A DNA stretch of 64,000 nucleotides. Origin: Hybos culiciformis. Taxonomy: Eukaryota; Arthropoda; Insecta; Diptera; Hybotidae. The translations under genes were made by a program, and so were the position numbers. This document shows positions 1 to 13,255 of the stretch, in pieces. The stretch's first letter is position 1, and every line of letters starts with the position of its first letter. The notes under the pieces were generated by a model that was given only the letters and a program-made list of their open reading frames with translations, ran no database searches and had not been told where the DNA came from. Location of the stretch: positions 23,893,052 through 23,957,051 of the forward strand of contig OZ023275.1 in NCBI GenBank assembly GCA_964007475.1, read 5' to 3'.

Positions 1-190
1 GAAAATCGAATAAAATTAGAAATGTATTCTCATTGGGTTTCATCAAAATAGTCAATGACGTCGCTAGACTGCAATTTTCGAAATTTTTAACAAAAGAATT
101 TAGTTTGAATTACAAAGTTGTTATATATTATTTACAAAAATTACCTTTACTGATGATTTTATTCTTGAACCCATAATTGAAACTATTATA

Positions 191-381
191 AGCTGTCTAC
201 ACTAAGAATTTTTTTTACGTAGTCAGAACATATTCATTTAATTTATCAGGTGAACCTGATTTAACTCACATTTAACTCAACTTTAAAACAAGTAAATTTT
301 TTGTATGATAAACCTCCTTTAACTCAACAACTATTTATACACATTTGCGAGACCTTATTTAAACCCGAAGTGTAGACAGCT
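191..381. mobile_element. TA-flanked MITE, 191 bp
   Basis: The ends are perfect 13-bp inverted repeats: AGCTGTCTACACT at 191-203 and its complement at 369-381. TA lies directly outside both ends (189-190 and 382-383), as expected for a TA-target (Tc1/mariner-type) non-autonomous element. The interior has no coding potential. It carries repeated TTTAACTCA-like words and is shared, inverted, with about 48738-48865, so this is a dispersed family. Confidence 0.8.
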
Positions 382-1135
382 TATTAATTGTGCCGAATTT
401 TAAATACATGAACGTGTGGTTCACAATGTTTCAGATATAAAAGTTAAATGTATTATATAAAATAAATATCCATATACTGAAACTTATCTAAACTTTATTT
501 ATACATAATATGGTTTTTTAATTTCGTATTTCGTTCACGTTCAAAATGATGCATCAATTAAAATAAAAATCATCCATAAAATTTATGTTTACAAATGGAT
601 GAACAAGATTATTTAAAAAAAAAAAACACAAAAAGCACAAAAACAGGAAAATGGAAAACAATTATTACCGAAAAAGTTCTCTTGGTTTGATGATAAATTA
701 AAGAAAAAAAAAAAATGTTAACACTAAAATAGAATCTTTTGGTTCATAAAAAATAATATAAAAATCATTAACCCTTCTTTTTGCTTATATACATACAAAA
801 TTTTCTCCAATAACTATTTACCGAGGTGCTGTATGTACATAAAAAACCATAAATCATAACTTTTTTTTTTTCTGTTTATATGTATGTATATAATGTTTAT
901 ATATAACTTTTTGGTTTTCGTAAAAATGATAAATGTTTTTTAATTTTGCTTTGCAAATGGAAAGTCAATAAATTATATTGTGTTTTTTTTTTTGTTTATT
1001 TTAATTTGACAGTTTTGTAATAAAATTTTCTTGAACAGCTTAAGGTCGATGCGAAATGAAAATGTCATTATTGTATATTTTAAATTTTTAAAGTCTTAAA
1101 AATCTTGTAAGATTAAAAGTTTTTATTCTCTAATG

Positions 1136-1590
1136 CAGGCATGTGTAACTCAATTGCGTGCCAGAGCCACTGAATAAATTTGGTACCTCGGCATGAGCCA
1201 CATATAAAAAAACGAACGAATAAATTTTTTTTATTGGTTTTGATTTAATTCAGAATGAATTTTTACTAGTAATTTAGTTTAAAAATTGCAAAAAAATAAA
1301 TAAAAGTTAATGAGAAATTTGAGTTTTTTTGCTTTGGCTCAATTTATTCAAATCAGGTGCAATTTTTATTGTTGAAATCCTGAGTTGATGTTCCAAGTTT
1401 ATTATCTTTTCTTGCAAAACAAAGAAATCATTGCCAGCTAATAAACATTTTTTAAAAATTAAAGCAAAACAAAAGTTCTTTTCGTACAAAAAAGAGCCAC
1501 ATAGTATGTAAATCAAAACATTGATGTGAGCCGCAGATAAAAATCAAATGAGCCGCATGCGGCTCATGAGCCGCAGGTTGCACATCGCCG
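1136..1590. mobile_element. hAT-type non-autonomous element, 455 bp
   Basis: An 8-bp duplication CTCTAATG sits immediately outside both ends (1128-1135 and 1591-1598). The left end reads CAGGCATGTGTAAC. The right end, complemented, reads CGGCGATGTGCAAC. An 8-bp target duplication with CA-type ends resembling CAGGGATGTGCAAC is the hAT signature. The right part repeats GAGCCGCA/GAGCCACA words several times, like subterminal transposase sites. No transposase is recognisable inside. Confidence 0.82.
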
Positions 1591-1598
1591 CTCTAATG

Positions 1599-4500
1599 AA
1601 TGTAATTTTTAAAGTTGTAAGTCAATGAGATTTGATTTATCCAACTCTCCACCTACATATCCAGAAACTTGAAGTTCATTTATGTATATGATATTCAATC
1701 CGCTCATCGATGCCAATCGAATACATACAAAGTACATATAAAAAATAATAAAGAGCAATCGAACTGCAACTAAATTTTCAACAACAAGAGCGATTAGATT
1801 CCATTTGGTAAAAGATTTTCAAATAATATTTTACAAATTTCAGCTATTTCTAAGTTAAATAGAAATTGCATTTTTTCATATTTACAAAAATATTTCATTC
1901 ACAAAACACAACAATAGCTAAAAGTAGTCCTCAAACTAGTAATATTTATCTTCAAATGTATGGAGAGAAAATGATTTCCCTCGTAAAATATATAAAATGA
2001 ATATTCCTATTTAATTTGATGTTTCTTTTTTTTTTTTTTGTTTTTTTTTTTTTTTCAAAAAAATAAAATAAAAATAAGAAAAGAAAAATGTCAACTTGAG
2101 AAATCGCAGTACTTAGAGAAATGTATTTTGAACAAAAACAAAAAATTTTTTTTTCTCTTTTCTTGAAAGACACTTTACCTTAATAGCTTGAAGATGAAAA
2201 TTCAAAAAAAAAAAAAAAAAAGGAAAAGGAAAAAAAATTATAAAACTTACTTAAAAAAAAAAAAAAAAAAAACTCTATGCTTAATGCTGCTACAACTGAT
2301 ATATTTTGCTTGGTTGAAAAATAAAGAGCAATTTATGGCAAAAAAAAAATATTTGGGTTGTGCTTTATTGAAACATTTTGAAAGACCGAAAATACTGTAT
2401 TTGAGAGAAAATTAATACAATAAAATCTTCGCAGCAAAATTAATATCTATGGCTACGCAACACGAAGCTATTTTCTAGAGAACTTTTTAAACAGAATAAA
2501 TATATGTACTTCAAACCCATTATATCGCCCTACACTCAAAAATATATTGACATACACCCTTTTCAAACAGACCATTCGGATTCAGAGCTCTTTGATTAAA
2601 TTAAAAACTTAAATATTGAATTTAAAACCGAAAGAAAAACTTTACTTTCTCGCAAAAATAAAAATAAATACAATTTAAAAGCACAAATAAAGACTTAATT
2701 TTTACCCCTTATACATATTTCTTTTAGATATATAACAGAAAAAAAAAAAGTAAAAGTGGAAAATTAAATAAAAAAAAATCCTTTTTTAAGGATGGCATTA
2801 ATTTGTAAAAAAAAAAATATATATACAATGTACTTAACATGAAAAAAAGAAAAACTTAGAGGAAATAATAAGAAAAGTTTAGTTGTGCTTTTTATAAAAA
2901 AAAAAAAAATAAAAAATAAAAATTATAAACAAACACAAATAAAAATATTATGCAAAATGTCCACAAACGATGACATGAGGGACAGATTTTTTTTTGTTCA
3001 CTTTAGCATTTTTTTAAATTTTATTATTTTTTATGTAAATATACATAATTCTTGAAATGAGTTCTCTAAGGAACTTCAAAAGTTAAATAAAATCTTTAAA
3101 GCAGTTATTTGATTTGTCACTATATATAACCAGTTGTATAGTGAAAACACAAAAATACTAAAAGCAATTTCAAAATATGTTTTATTTTTAAATTTCTTTA
3201 TAATGAATTGCATGTTGTTGTCAATAAAAGAAAATTTTATTTCAAAACTGTGATATTACAAAATTTTCTAATTTTTCAAAGAATTACTCCTGTTCCTGTA
3301 AGATTCTAAAAGTCAAAGCATTTGATTTGCAAATATGTCGATGACAAGCTTTAAAAATAATTTTATTTCTTTTAAATCGTAAGTATTTCCATCAATTTAT
3401 ACCATTTACCTTGACTAAAAAAATTTCAAGCATTACATAGTATATTACTTTTCTGGCATACCTACATAGTATATCAGTTATGAAAAACCAGTGACTTTAC
3501 AAAATGAAAAAGAAAATATACAAATACTGTTATATAAATTTTACTTACCAAAAAAATTATCTCGCAGGCAATTTTCTTTAATTTATTTTTTTTTTAAATT
3601 AAAAGAAAATGATAATAATGAAAATTCTGTAAAGATAGAAAAGAAGAAAAAATAATTAATGTTAAGATTTTTTTTTTTTTTCATTATTCACATTATTTTA
3701 TTAATATATACGAAAATAGAATAAAACACATTAATGTTTTAATTTGATATACCTAAACAAACGAAATACGTTGATTTCAAAAATAAAAGTTTTATTATTT
3801 TATCAAAAAACATTTCATTCTTTTATTTGCTTTTTAAATTTAATGAAAATTTATCTTTTGAAAATTCTTAGGGGTAGAAATAAATCTTCTTGTATATTCT
3901 ATATTTTTATTATATTTTTTCTTTTAACAAATAGTTCAAAATTAAAGAAATGATTTGGGGAAAATATTGTTTAAAAAATAAAATGGGCGAGTATGAATAT
4001 AGAGAGGAATATAAAATTGTATTACATAACATAGGTTTCATTGAAAAATTGTAAATGAAACCCACCAGAAATATTGAAGTCATAAATATCAAACTTTTGC
4101 AGAGCTAAGTAGAATGAGCGGAAAATGATTTTATAGAAATTTTATTCTATTAAACTAGAATAAAACTTAACATTGCCTTAACAACATGTACAATAGTTAA
4201 GCACTTGTTTAATTTAAGTAAATCTTTCTTTACAAAATGTAGTTAGATGATTAAATTACGCAACTATAATGACAAATTCCGGAAGAAGGAACAATTTTTC
4301 ATTCCCAATTCAATTGTTCCAAGCAATAAAAACTCAAATTCAGTCTTCTTCAAATGACTATATTATTATTTATTGCAAATCATCATAAATTTCGTCCTAT
4401 ATATGAAATCAAAAAAAAAAAAAGGACCAACAGAACAGAAATATATATTTATATACTTATAAGTTCTAATATAAGCAAAATATATACATAAAACAGAAAT

Positions 4501-7500
4501 TTTCTCTTAATTTGTTTTCATCCACACATTTTGTAAATACATTGCTTCGCTGGAAAATATATTTTTGATCCCGATTTTCATTAACTACGCATTTTCAACA
4601 GATTTTTATCAGAAAATTACTTGGAATCCTTAAATGTATATTCTACGAAGAGCTTTAGTGCTTTTTATATATAGGAAAATTTTACTGCCATCATCAATCA
4701 AATTGTCCTTCCATCAACGATTTTTAATGTTGAAAGTTCAAATTTTATGTATATAAAATTAAATGAGGGCATCTTTTTTTTTTTTGTCATCGTTATTATT
4801 ATGATCAAGTTTTTCTTTTTGCATTCTAAACACAATCGTTATTATTGATTTTCACTTGAAGAATCTTATAAATGGTCACGTTCCTTTAAAAAAAAATATA
4901 TGAAGCAAAAGTGTAGATTTTCTTCTTTTAATATTATATTACAAAATGTAAAATCACTTAGAAAACTGCTGAACTATTTCTGCTGTCATATTAAAAAAAA
5001 AAAAAATGTCATATATTTATATATACATATATTTATGGTTGTTTTTTGTTGCCCGAATTAAATTACGCCTTTTGTACTTTTATAAACTATATTTTTATAA
5101 TACTTTTCTTCCCATTCAGTCATAAATACTTTTCTTTTCGACAGATCTCTTTTTACCACTTATATGTCAATTTATGGAAAAGGAAAAAATGGTTACTAAA
5201 TTTTGTCACACATTTATATCAACATTAATTGTAGAAGTCCCTGTCCGAAAAAACTTATAAAAGTATAAAAAGTTTCCAGCCCTTTGATTAGGTTTAGGTT
5301 TAAAACAAAAAAAACATGTGTGAGTCGTGGGACACACGGAAGAAGTGAAACTTCATGGCAACAAGTAGTATTTTCTCGGATGGTTTAATAAATATTTAAA
5401 ATGCCCAAGTCATATCAGACATGACGCCGATCGATTTTTTCGACGGCGACTAGTCAATTTTTGTCCTTCGACTAGTCGACTTTTATCCTTCGACTGCTGC
5501 GGCCAGTATTCCAAAAACTTTTTGAAAATTAGCACTAATAATTAATAAATGAAATATTTTTTATTCAATAATTTAAAATAAATTATATTTCCCTTACAAT
5601 TGAAAAAAAAAATAGTATTTTCGACTTTTGTTCTGAGCCAATATAGAGTATGTTATTGCGCTGATAAGCTTCATTAAGTTGCCAGCGGCTGTAGGTTTTA
5701 TCATCAGCTGACACATACATTTTTTCTTTTTTCTTTTTTTTTTACAATAATCGTCACATTTATGACACTTACATTTTTTTCACTCTCAATCACAATGCCC
5801 ATAAAGAAGTTTCACTTCAAAAAAATTGACAAAACAAAATATTTGAATGAGAGTGTAACAACTTTGTCAAATATCAAATTTAAGATTATTTATAAACAAA
5901 AAACAAATTAAAACCATCTTAACAGAAATATCCATAAATTTTATAAAGTTTAAGGTATAAACATAACTTATATTTATTTAACATGTATAAGAATAGGAGC
6001 ATAAACATTAAATTTTTTATTTATTTATTTTATTTCAATGAATTCTTGCCAAGGGATATTTAATTTGCAGTCAAAAAACATAAAATAATAATAGTAATAA
6101 TAATAAGTGCTCATATAATAAAATCCAGATATCATAAAACGATAATCATGATGACCATTTTCCATCTAAATGTTTTAACAGAAAAAGAAACATAAAGTAT
6201 TTTCATTTGATATGTATATTATGCATTGTGTTAGTTGAATTTCTATCTATTTTTTTATTATTTTGTTAGTAAATTATTAAAATATCGTTGCAGGCGTTAA
6301 TGAAAATTTTCTGGTTTCTATATACACAATATGCAAAAGTAAAATAAAATTATCTTACCTAACGTTCTCAATGAGAATAATAAATAATATTTTTATACAA
6401 AAGTTCACAAAATGTATTAAGATATCATATCAAAATGTTCCAATTTTAAAATAATATATAATTTTAAAATGCAAAGTTGTATAAATATACAATATACACA
6501 TATTCTAACATAGAAATACATTTTCTACTCTATTGAAAATGGAAATCCTATATTGAACTTGTTTTTTATAAAATATAATAATGTCGAATAAAATTTATTT
6601 TTAGACAATCTTATGTTATTATTTCTAAAAAACTAAAATTTTCAAACTATATATTGAACTAATTTTTAAAGTTGAATTTGTCAAAGTATCGAAAAAAGGA
6701 CATAATATACTATAATAATATAAGATTATACTCTTTTACTTTCGGTTTATTAAAATAACGTAAAAATAAAAGCTATGCCTGTATCAGACAACTTAAATTA
6801 ATGAAGTAATAATTTGTAGATGATATCCTTTACTCTCCAATCATAACATAACATTGAACACAAAAGTATGAAAATAGTTATGGTCCTTTATAATCTAGAA
6901 TAAATCTCTATTTATGATACCATGATTAAAAAAAAAAAATCAATATTCTGGAATAATAAATAATATTGTGTATATTAAAGGAAATTGGCTTTAAATCTTT
7001 ATGTCTGTAAATTGGAAAAACATGAATTAAAAAAAATAAATTATATTCTATAAGCAATGTAGAGTGTTTCAAAAAAAAATTTAAAACATTGAAAATATTC
7101 ATTAAAAATATGATACACATATCAGTCTATTATAGTAGAACATAAATATTGTAAACGCCAATTTTCCCTTAGAACAGAGTAATTTTATTAAGACCAACGA
7201 TTCCCAATCAGGTAATAAAACTGCCTACAAATAGATGATTTTTAGATATTGATGAGCAAACCTCCCCTAACGAGTTCACAATTATTGCCTTAATCTATTT
7301 AATAACAGACATAAGCCCTTATAAAGATAACAAAAATTAATAAATTTTAAGAAAATAAGCAATATTTTTTCGATAAAAATCAAAAATCAATATAAATATA
7401 ATCATAAAAATATTATAGTTATTATTATTTTTCTTTTAATATCAATTTCTCACATTTCTTTTCACCAAAAAAAAAAACAAAAACACATAAAATATGAACC

Positions 7501-10500
7501 TTTTTATAATGAAATTTCTCTGTTGCTGTACCCATTTATAAAACATAAAATTTTCAAATATATATATATATATTATACATATAAATTTTCTGATGATAAC
7601 CAAATGATGAAACCAAAATTTATACAGAAAAATTTTAATATTATACAACAAGCTGTATATAGAATGTATATATTGGGCAAGCTATTTACTTCAAAATAAA
7701 TAAATCTATTTATGAAGATAATTGTGTATTTAAGAATCCCAAGGATATAATTTATAATATGAAGGAGAATTTCAATAATTAAATGTTTATTGAATTAAAA
7801 ATTGATTAATGATATTTGTTGAAGTTTATTTGGGTAATAAGAGATTCATTAAAGGCTTGGTAAATTCAATTCCAATATTAAATAAAGAATTATAATTCAA
7901 TATGACAGTGGGTGTACTGTACAATTGTCAGAAAAACTATTCTAAAAAACCATAAATTTGTTAAAAATTTTAAATTTTCAATATGTAACTTTTAAGTTAT
8001 TCTAGATAAATTTCCAAAGCAATTAAAAAATACAGGTTAAATTTTTTGCTTAAGTTGTGTCCTATTTCTTATATACAGACTGCAAAATAATGCTCTTAGA
8101 AATTCGTATCTTGGAGATACTTAGAATTTTTTTTTAATTTAAACAGATGAATAAAAATTAAAATTCAGAACTCTTGAACACTGCATCCCTTTTTACTCCC
8201 TGGACTAAGCATCAAAAAATTATGCAAATATTTGGAGATAAAAATTATTATAAAAAAATTGTACAAACAAAAAAGATTTTCTATATTGATATTTGTTGTA
8301 AAAAAAAAAAAAGTAGAGCAAAATTTTTTCTAGAATATAAATTGGGATAGTAAATATCTAAGTTTTGTTTTTTTTTTTGTGCGAAAAACGATTTACCTAA
8401 ATTCGTGCAACATTTTATCAACTGTGTGTAAAAACAAAATTTTTAAATATTCCACCAAAAATAATGATTTTTTTGCTTTTTAAAGTAAAACTCGTTTCGG
8501 ATCGTTTCGCTTGTTTTTGAAGGGGTTAAGCATGTCGCTCGCGTCACGCAATTTATCGCTTCCTAGGAATATGCATTAAAGAAATTTTTATTGGCTCCTT
8601 TTATGAATATTTTCGTTGGGCTACGCAATAAAAATATTAAGAATCACAGTAATTGTTTCTTGTGTTAATTCATAAAATACAAATTGAACATTAAATTTAG
8701 GATCAAAATGTTAATTCTTTAAACGAAAAAGACAAAAATCTTAAACTCAAAATAAAACAAAATAAAAGCTTTCAGAATAAAATAACCTTTGGCGTGTGGC
8801 GTTATCTGTTGAATTTTAGAAAAAATATTTTTCAAACGAACCCTGCTAGGAAGAGAAAAAATTGGGTGATTTTCACGTATATTTTATTTTGTTTTTCTTT
8901 TCTATGTTTTGTATGTTATATAGTAGTTGCTAGTTTTTATCAAAAAGTTACGCGTAATGCATAGAGGTTTCCTAAAACCGCACCCTAGGTTTTTTTTGCT
9001 TTCTTCATGAAATTTCAAGAAAAGTTTACAAAGCCTCAAAGAAAAATTTAATAAATATAAACTTATTAAAATATTCAAATCACGTAAAAGATCTTTTGTC
9101 AAATAATAAAAACAAAAAAGAAAACAATTTGATTTATAAATTTAATATGTGTTTCCCTAAAAAAAGAGAAAATCAAATATATTTCACTATAAGAAAATAA
9201 TTTTATATTCCTGAAATAAAAAACTTCCGTTTTAAAATATATGTAGTATAGTACGTTTTGTTTTTTCTTCTTCTTTTTATTAAACTTTTATGTTCTTAAT
9301 TTAACCCCCATTTATGTATTTATTCCTTTTTTTTTCCTATTCATATCATTTAAGGTGTTATATATACCTGCAGTTGTATGAATATAAATTTTGTCGTCAT
9401 ATGTTAATTTAAAATCAAAATCATTTTCCAACCCAAAATTATTATAATGTAGGTGTATATTATGAAAAAATAAAGAAAAGAAATATGTTTTAAAATTTTA
9501 TAACCTTTTTTCTTCTACTTTTTGTCTAAATTAAATTTTATATAATACCTTTACGTATATTTATAGTAAAAATGTTAGAAAAAATTTCACCTTATCGAAA
9601 CATGTAATAAAATCCTTGAAGATTAACAAAAAAAAAAAATAAATAATGAAAAAGGTTATAAATTCATTACATAAAGGTGTTTCTTCTGTAATCACAACAT
9701 TTTAAAGTTATTTCAACACTTTTTATGGGCATGTGAAACAAATTAGTTATTTAAATTTTCACCTTTCGAGACAAAAATATAGAAAAAATATAAAATAAGA
9801 ATAAAACTTTATTTAACATTTTCTTAATTTATTTTCGACATAGCTATATTATAGAATTCTTTTAATGTTCTTTTTTTTATGTCCTTTATTTTTTTTAATA
9901 TCCTTTTATTTAATTTTCTACTCTTTGTTTATTCTAAAAGCATTATATTTTTTACTGGATGCTCAATGTGAAAGAATTCAGTGGTTTAATCTTCTAAAAT
10001 AATCAGAATTTTAAGTTAATAACATGAATTGAATGGGAAACAGATTACTTAATCGATAATTTGAACTCTTCAAATAGTTTACGCGTCACATTGTCGCAGG
10101 TTGTGGGAAGTGTGCTGATGAATTAAATTTTGAATTTATATATTAAGCGTCCAAAAAATTGTTTTTCCAGCATGCTGAATAAACGCACAAAAAATTTGTA
10201 AGACTTTTCTTTATCAACTGGTGCCAACCGCCTCTAAATAAAGAAAAAAAAATTACAGAACTAAATTTCTTCTGTTCATAAAAATAAATAAAATAATGAT
10301 TGGAAGAAAGGTTGTTGATTTGAAAAATTTAACCTTTTTTTTTTTGTTGCTATACATAGATTAAAATAGTTAGTAATTTGAGTTCAAACAAAATAAATTT
10401 AAGAATAAAAGAAATTTATTTTTTTCTTCATTGTTGATTTAATCAATTAATCCTTTTGATTTTCGTTCTGTATTTTCTTCTGCAACGTTAATTTATTTCA

Positions 10501-12866
10501 TTCATTTTATTAGTGTATGTATAGTACATAAAAATCATGTTTTATGTTACGTCCGACTCTTCGCGCTGTATTATCATTAAAATTTCTAATATCAAAACGT
10601 CAGTTCTCAATAATGTATCTGTTATTGAAATTGGATTGGAAGAAAATTTGTTTTACGTAAACGATCACAAAATGTAAATTTAAAACAAGGACGAGAGAAA
10701 ACAAGTATAGTGTAGTTATTCAGCAAAATTAATGTTGTGGTGAATATGTATTTTCTAACACTTGAAATCCAAATATTCCTTAAAATTTTTTTTTCGATTG
10801 TGTAAGTTTAAAAACGAATTAAAATATTTCAGTATAATGGAAACCTGCTTACGTATTGGCCATTGTAATAAAAACTTATTTATAATCTTTTTATGAAAAT
10901 GTAAGCACGATTTAGATATAATGAAATGAGATAAAATTTATATGTTGTGAATACTGAAAGAAATTTCAGATAATAACAATATAGTTTAAAATAATGAATG
11001 CTAAAATAACGTTAAAATATGTACATTAAAATTAAAGAAATTTTTACTTTATTTCCACTTTGGCTTAATAGATAATAGATTTTCCTTTTTTAAAGGAATT
11101 TAAAAAGTAAAAATTTTAATTTAGGGAAAAAATTACTAATTTTCAGTAAAAGTTTAATACTGTTTTAAGAAAAATTAAAATAAAACATTAATAATAATGT
11201 TATCGTAGATAAAAAAGACATAACTAAGATGACTGTTTATTTTACACTGATAACAAAGAAAGCGAAGAATGAAATTATAATTTGTTTTTTTTTTTTTATC
11301 TTTTAATGTTAAAATCTTGACATAAAATACAACATTATTGTAGATATACATACACATACCTACATATATAAAAAGATAAGGTAAAATATTAGGAAATCCC
11401 TTTTTATTTTTTTGAATCGATATTCAAAAACTGATGATTCTTGTATTGCTTTAAAAATTAAAACTAAGGATAATTTTTGGTCTATAAAATTATTAATTAA
11501 TGTTGTATAATAATGTCCTTGCACATTCATTCATTCATTTTATTTATAATTCTAAAGTTTAGTTTCACTTTTGTAAAAAAAATTTCATATTTAATGCACA
11601 ATTTAACTCTATTTTTGAAATCTTAAAAATGTTCACACTGCAGAAACATACGACATAAATACATGAAAACTCAACAGATATTTATTTTGAAATCTGCTAA
11701 TTATATTTTAATGAAGATAACTTGACATTTCAGACAATGATGTATACAGAATATACCTGACATCAAGACAAATAAATAATTGCATAATATAAGTTAACAC
11801 ATAAATTAGATCAATTCTACATATTATAGCCATAGAGCTTACTTTTTTGTCATCATAAGTTTATTCATCTAATTTTTCTCCATCTCTTGAAATAAATTTT
11901 TATTCACATGAAGTTAGAAAATATTAACTATACTATACTTTATAATTTATATTTTAACTATGTATACAGTTTATGAACTAGTATAATAAAATAACTGGAA
12001 TCTTTCACTCTGTCAGTAGTGGATAAGATAAAAACATTTTAAAGAAATATGTACGTGAACATACAATGTATACGATTTTATATATTGCTGTGTATGCAAT
12101 AATTTTATAATATTTATAAGTTCGGTATATCAATTTCAAATAAACAACAAAAATGTTTACAAATAAAAAGTACATTATTTTTATTACTATTTACATTCGA
12201 ATTATTAAAAATTGAAAATATCTAAAAGAAAAAAGTGTAATCTCGACTAATAATTGTTTACTTAAAAAACAAGCATAGTCTTCTAGTTAACGACTATTAT
12301 TATTCAAATATTTTAATAAAAGAAAAAAGTGTAATTAAGTCTTCCGCATAAGAAAAATAAACAACTTGATTAGAAGTAATATGTTATTATGTTCCGGAAA
12401 CCTTAAATTCTTAATTTATCAATCATTCACAAACATATAATCCAAATTGAAATTTTTATTACCTACCCCATAAAACAATATATAAATTTTTTAGTATACC
12501 GAATATGAATGCATGATACACGTCTGCAATTCATACAAAATATTTTACAACCATATTTTTTACCTGCTTAAATTATTCCATATTTTTTAACGTTTATACA
12601 ATTTTCCCAGTTAAAAAAAAATTCAAAATATATTTGCAATGTACATATTTCAAATTTTTTTAATTTTTTTTTTTTCTTGCCCCCAAGGTGACGAAGTAAA
12701 TTTTTCGTATATTTATTTTGTGTGAAACTTATCCCTATTTTATAAAGTAGAATATTTTATGCTACCTACATAGAGATATGTATATTGTTTGAGTATGTAA
12801 AGAAGATTAAATATTGTTATTTAATAAACTAAAAAAAAAAAAAAAAAACAAACTACTGGAGGAACA
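1599..12866. other. Gene-free AT-rich DNA
   Basis: No ORF here looks like a real gene. The short open frames are low-complexity, Lys/Phe/Ile/Asn-rich translations of AT-rich sequence. The stretch contains many A/T homopolymers, such as those around 2020-2055 and 2205-2270. Slightly GC-richer patches at 5320-5520 and 8480-8640 may be old repeats. No tRNA or other RNA gene was recognised. Confidence 0.6.
5342..5818. repeat. Possible degraded inverted-repeat element
   Basis: GAAGTGAAACTTC at 5342-5354 is matched in inverted form by GAAGTTTCACTTC at 5806-5818, about 480 bp apart. The interval also contains a GC-richer block with repeated CGACTAGTC words (about 5445-5490). No clear target duplication is visible. 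It may be a decayed DNA transposon, but the inverted match alone is short. Confidence 0.35.
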
Positions 12867-12868
12867 TA

Positions 12869-13253
12869 TCGTCGGTCGGCGACGCAAATCTCGTAAGTCT
12901 TGTTTTTTACAAAACGTGTTTTTTTTAATTTTCCTGTCCTTTTTGTTGATCTGCGTCGATCTACATTCATAAAAACACTCTAAATATTTTTAACGCACTT
13001 TTATTGTCGAAAAAAAAAAATTCGAAAATTTAGGTGGGGAGCTTTTGTGGCCAAACATTGCACATTTTTGAAACTAAGATAATGTACTAATCTTCGTAAG
13101 AAGCTACAGATTTTATTCAATCCATATCGCTTCGAAATTAGCCAATCTTAAGCAATTTTGTGCTAATTATAATAATAAGAATAATACAGTTTTTTGTGTC
13201 TCCTGTAAAATTTTCAAAAACAGACTTACGAGGTTTGCGTCGCCGACCGACGA
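12869..13253. mobile_element. MITE with 33-bp inverted ends, 385 bp
   Basis: The left end starts TCGTCGGTCGGCGACGCA and is mirrored exactly at 13236-13253. The match continues inward to 33 bp with one mismatch, ending AGTCT/AGACT. TA flanks each end (12867-12868 and 13254-13255). The interior is AT-rich with no ORF. Long, well-preserved inverted ends and a TA target suggest a fairly young Tc1/mariner-like MITE. Its GC-rich ends stand out from the surroundings. Confidence 0.85.
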
Positions 13254-13255
13254 TA

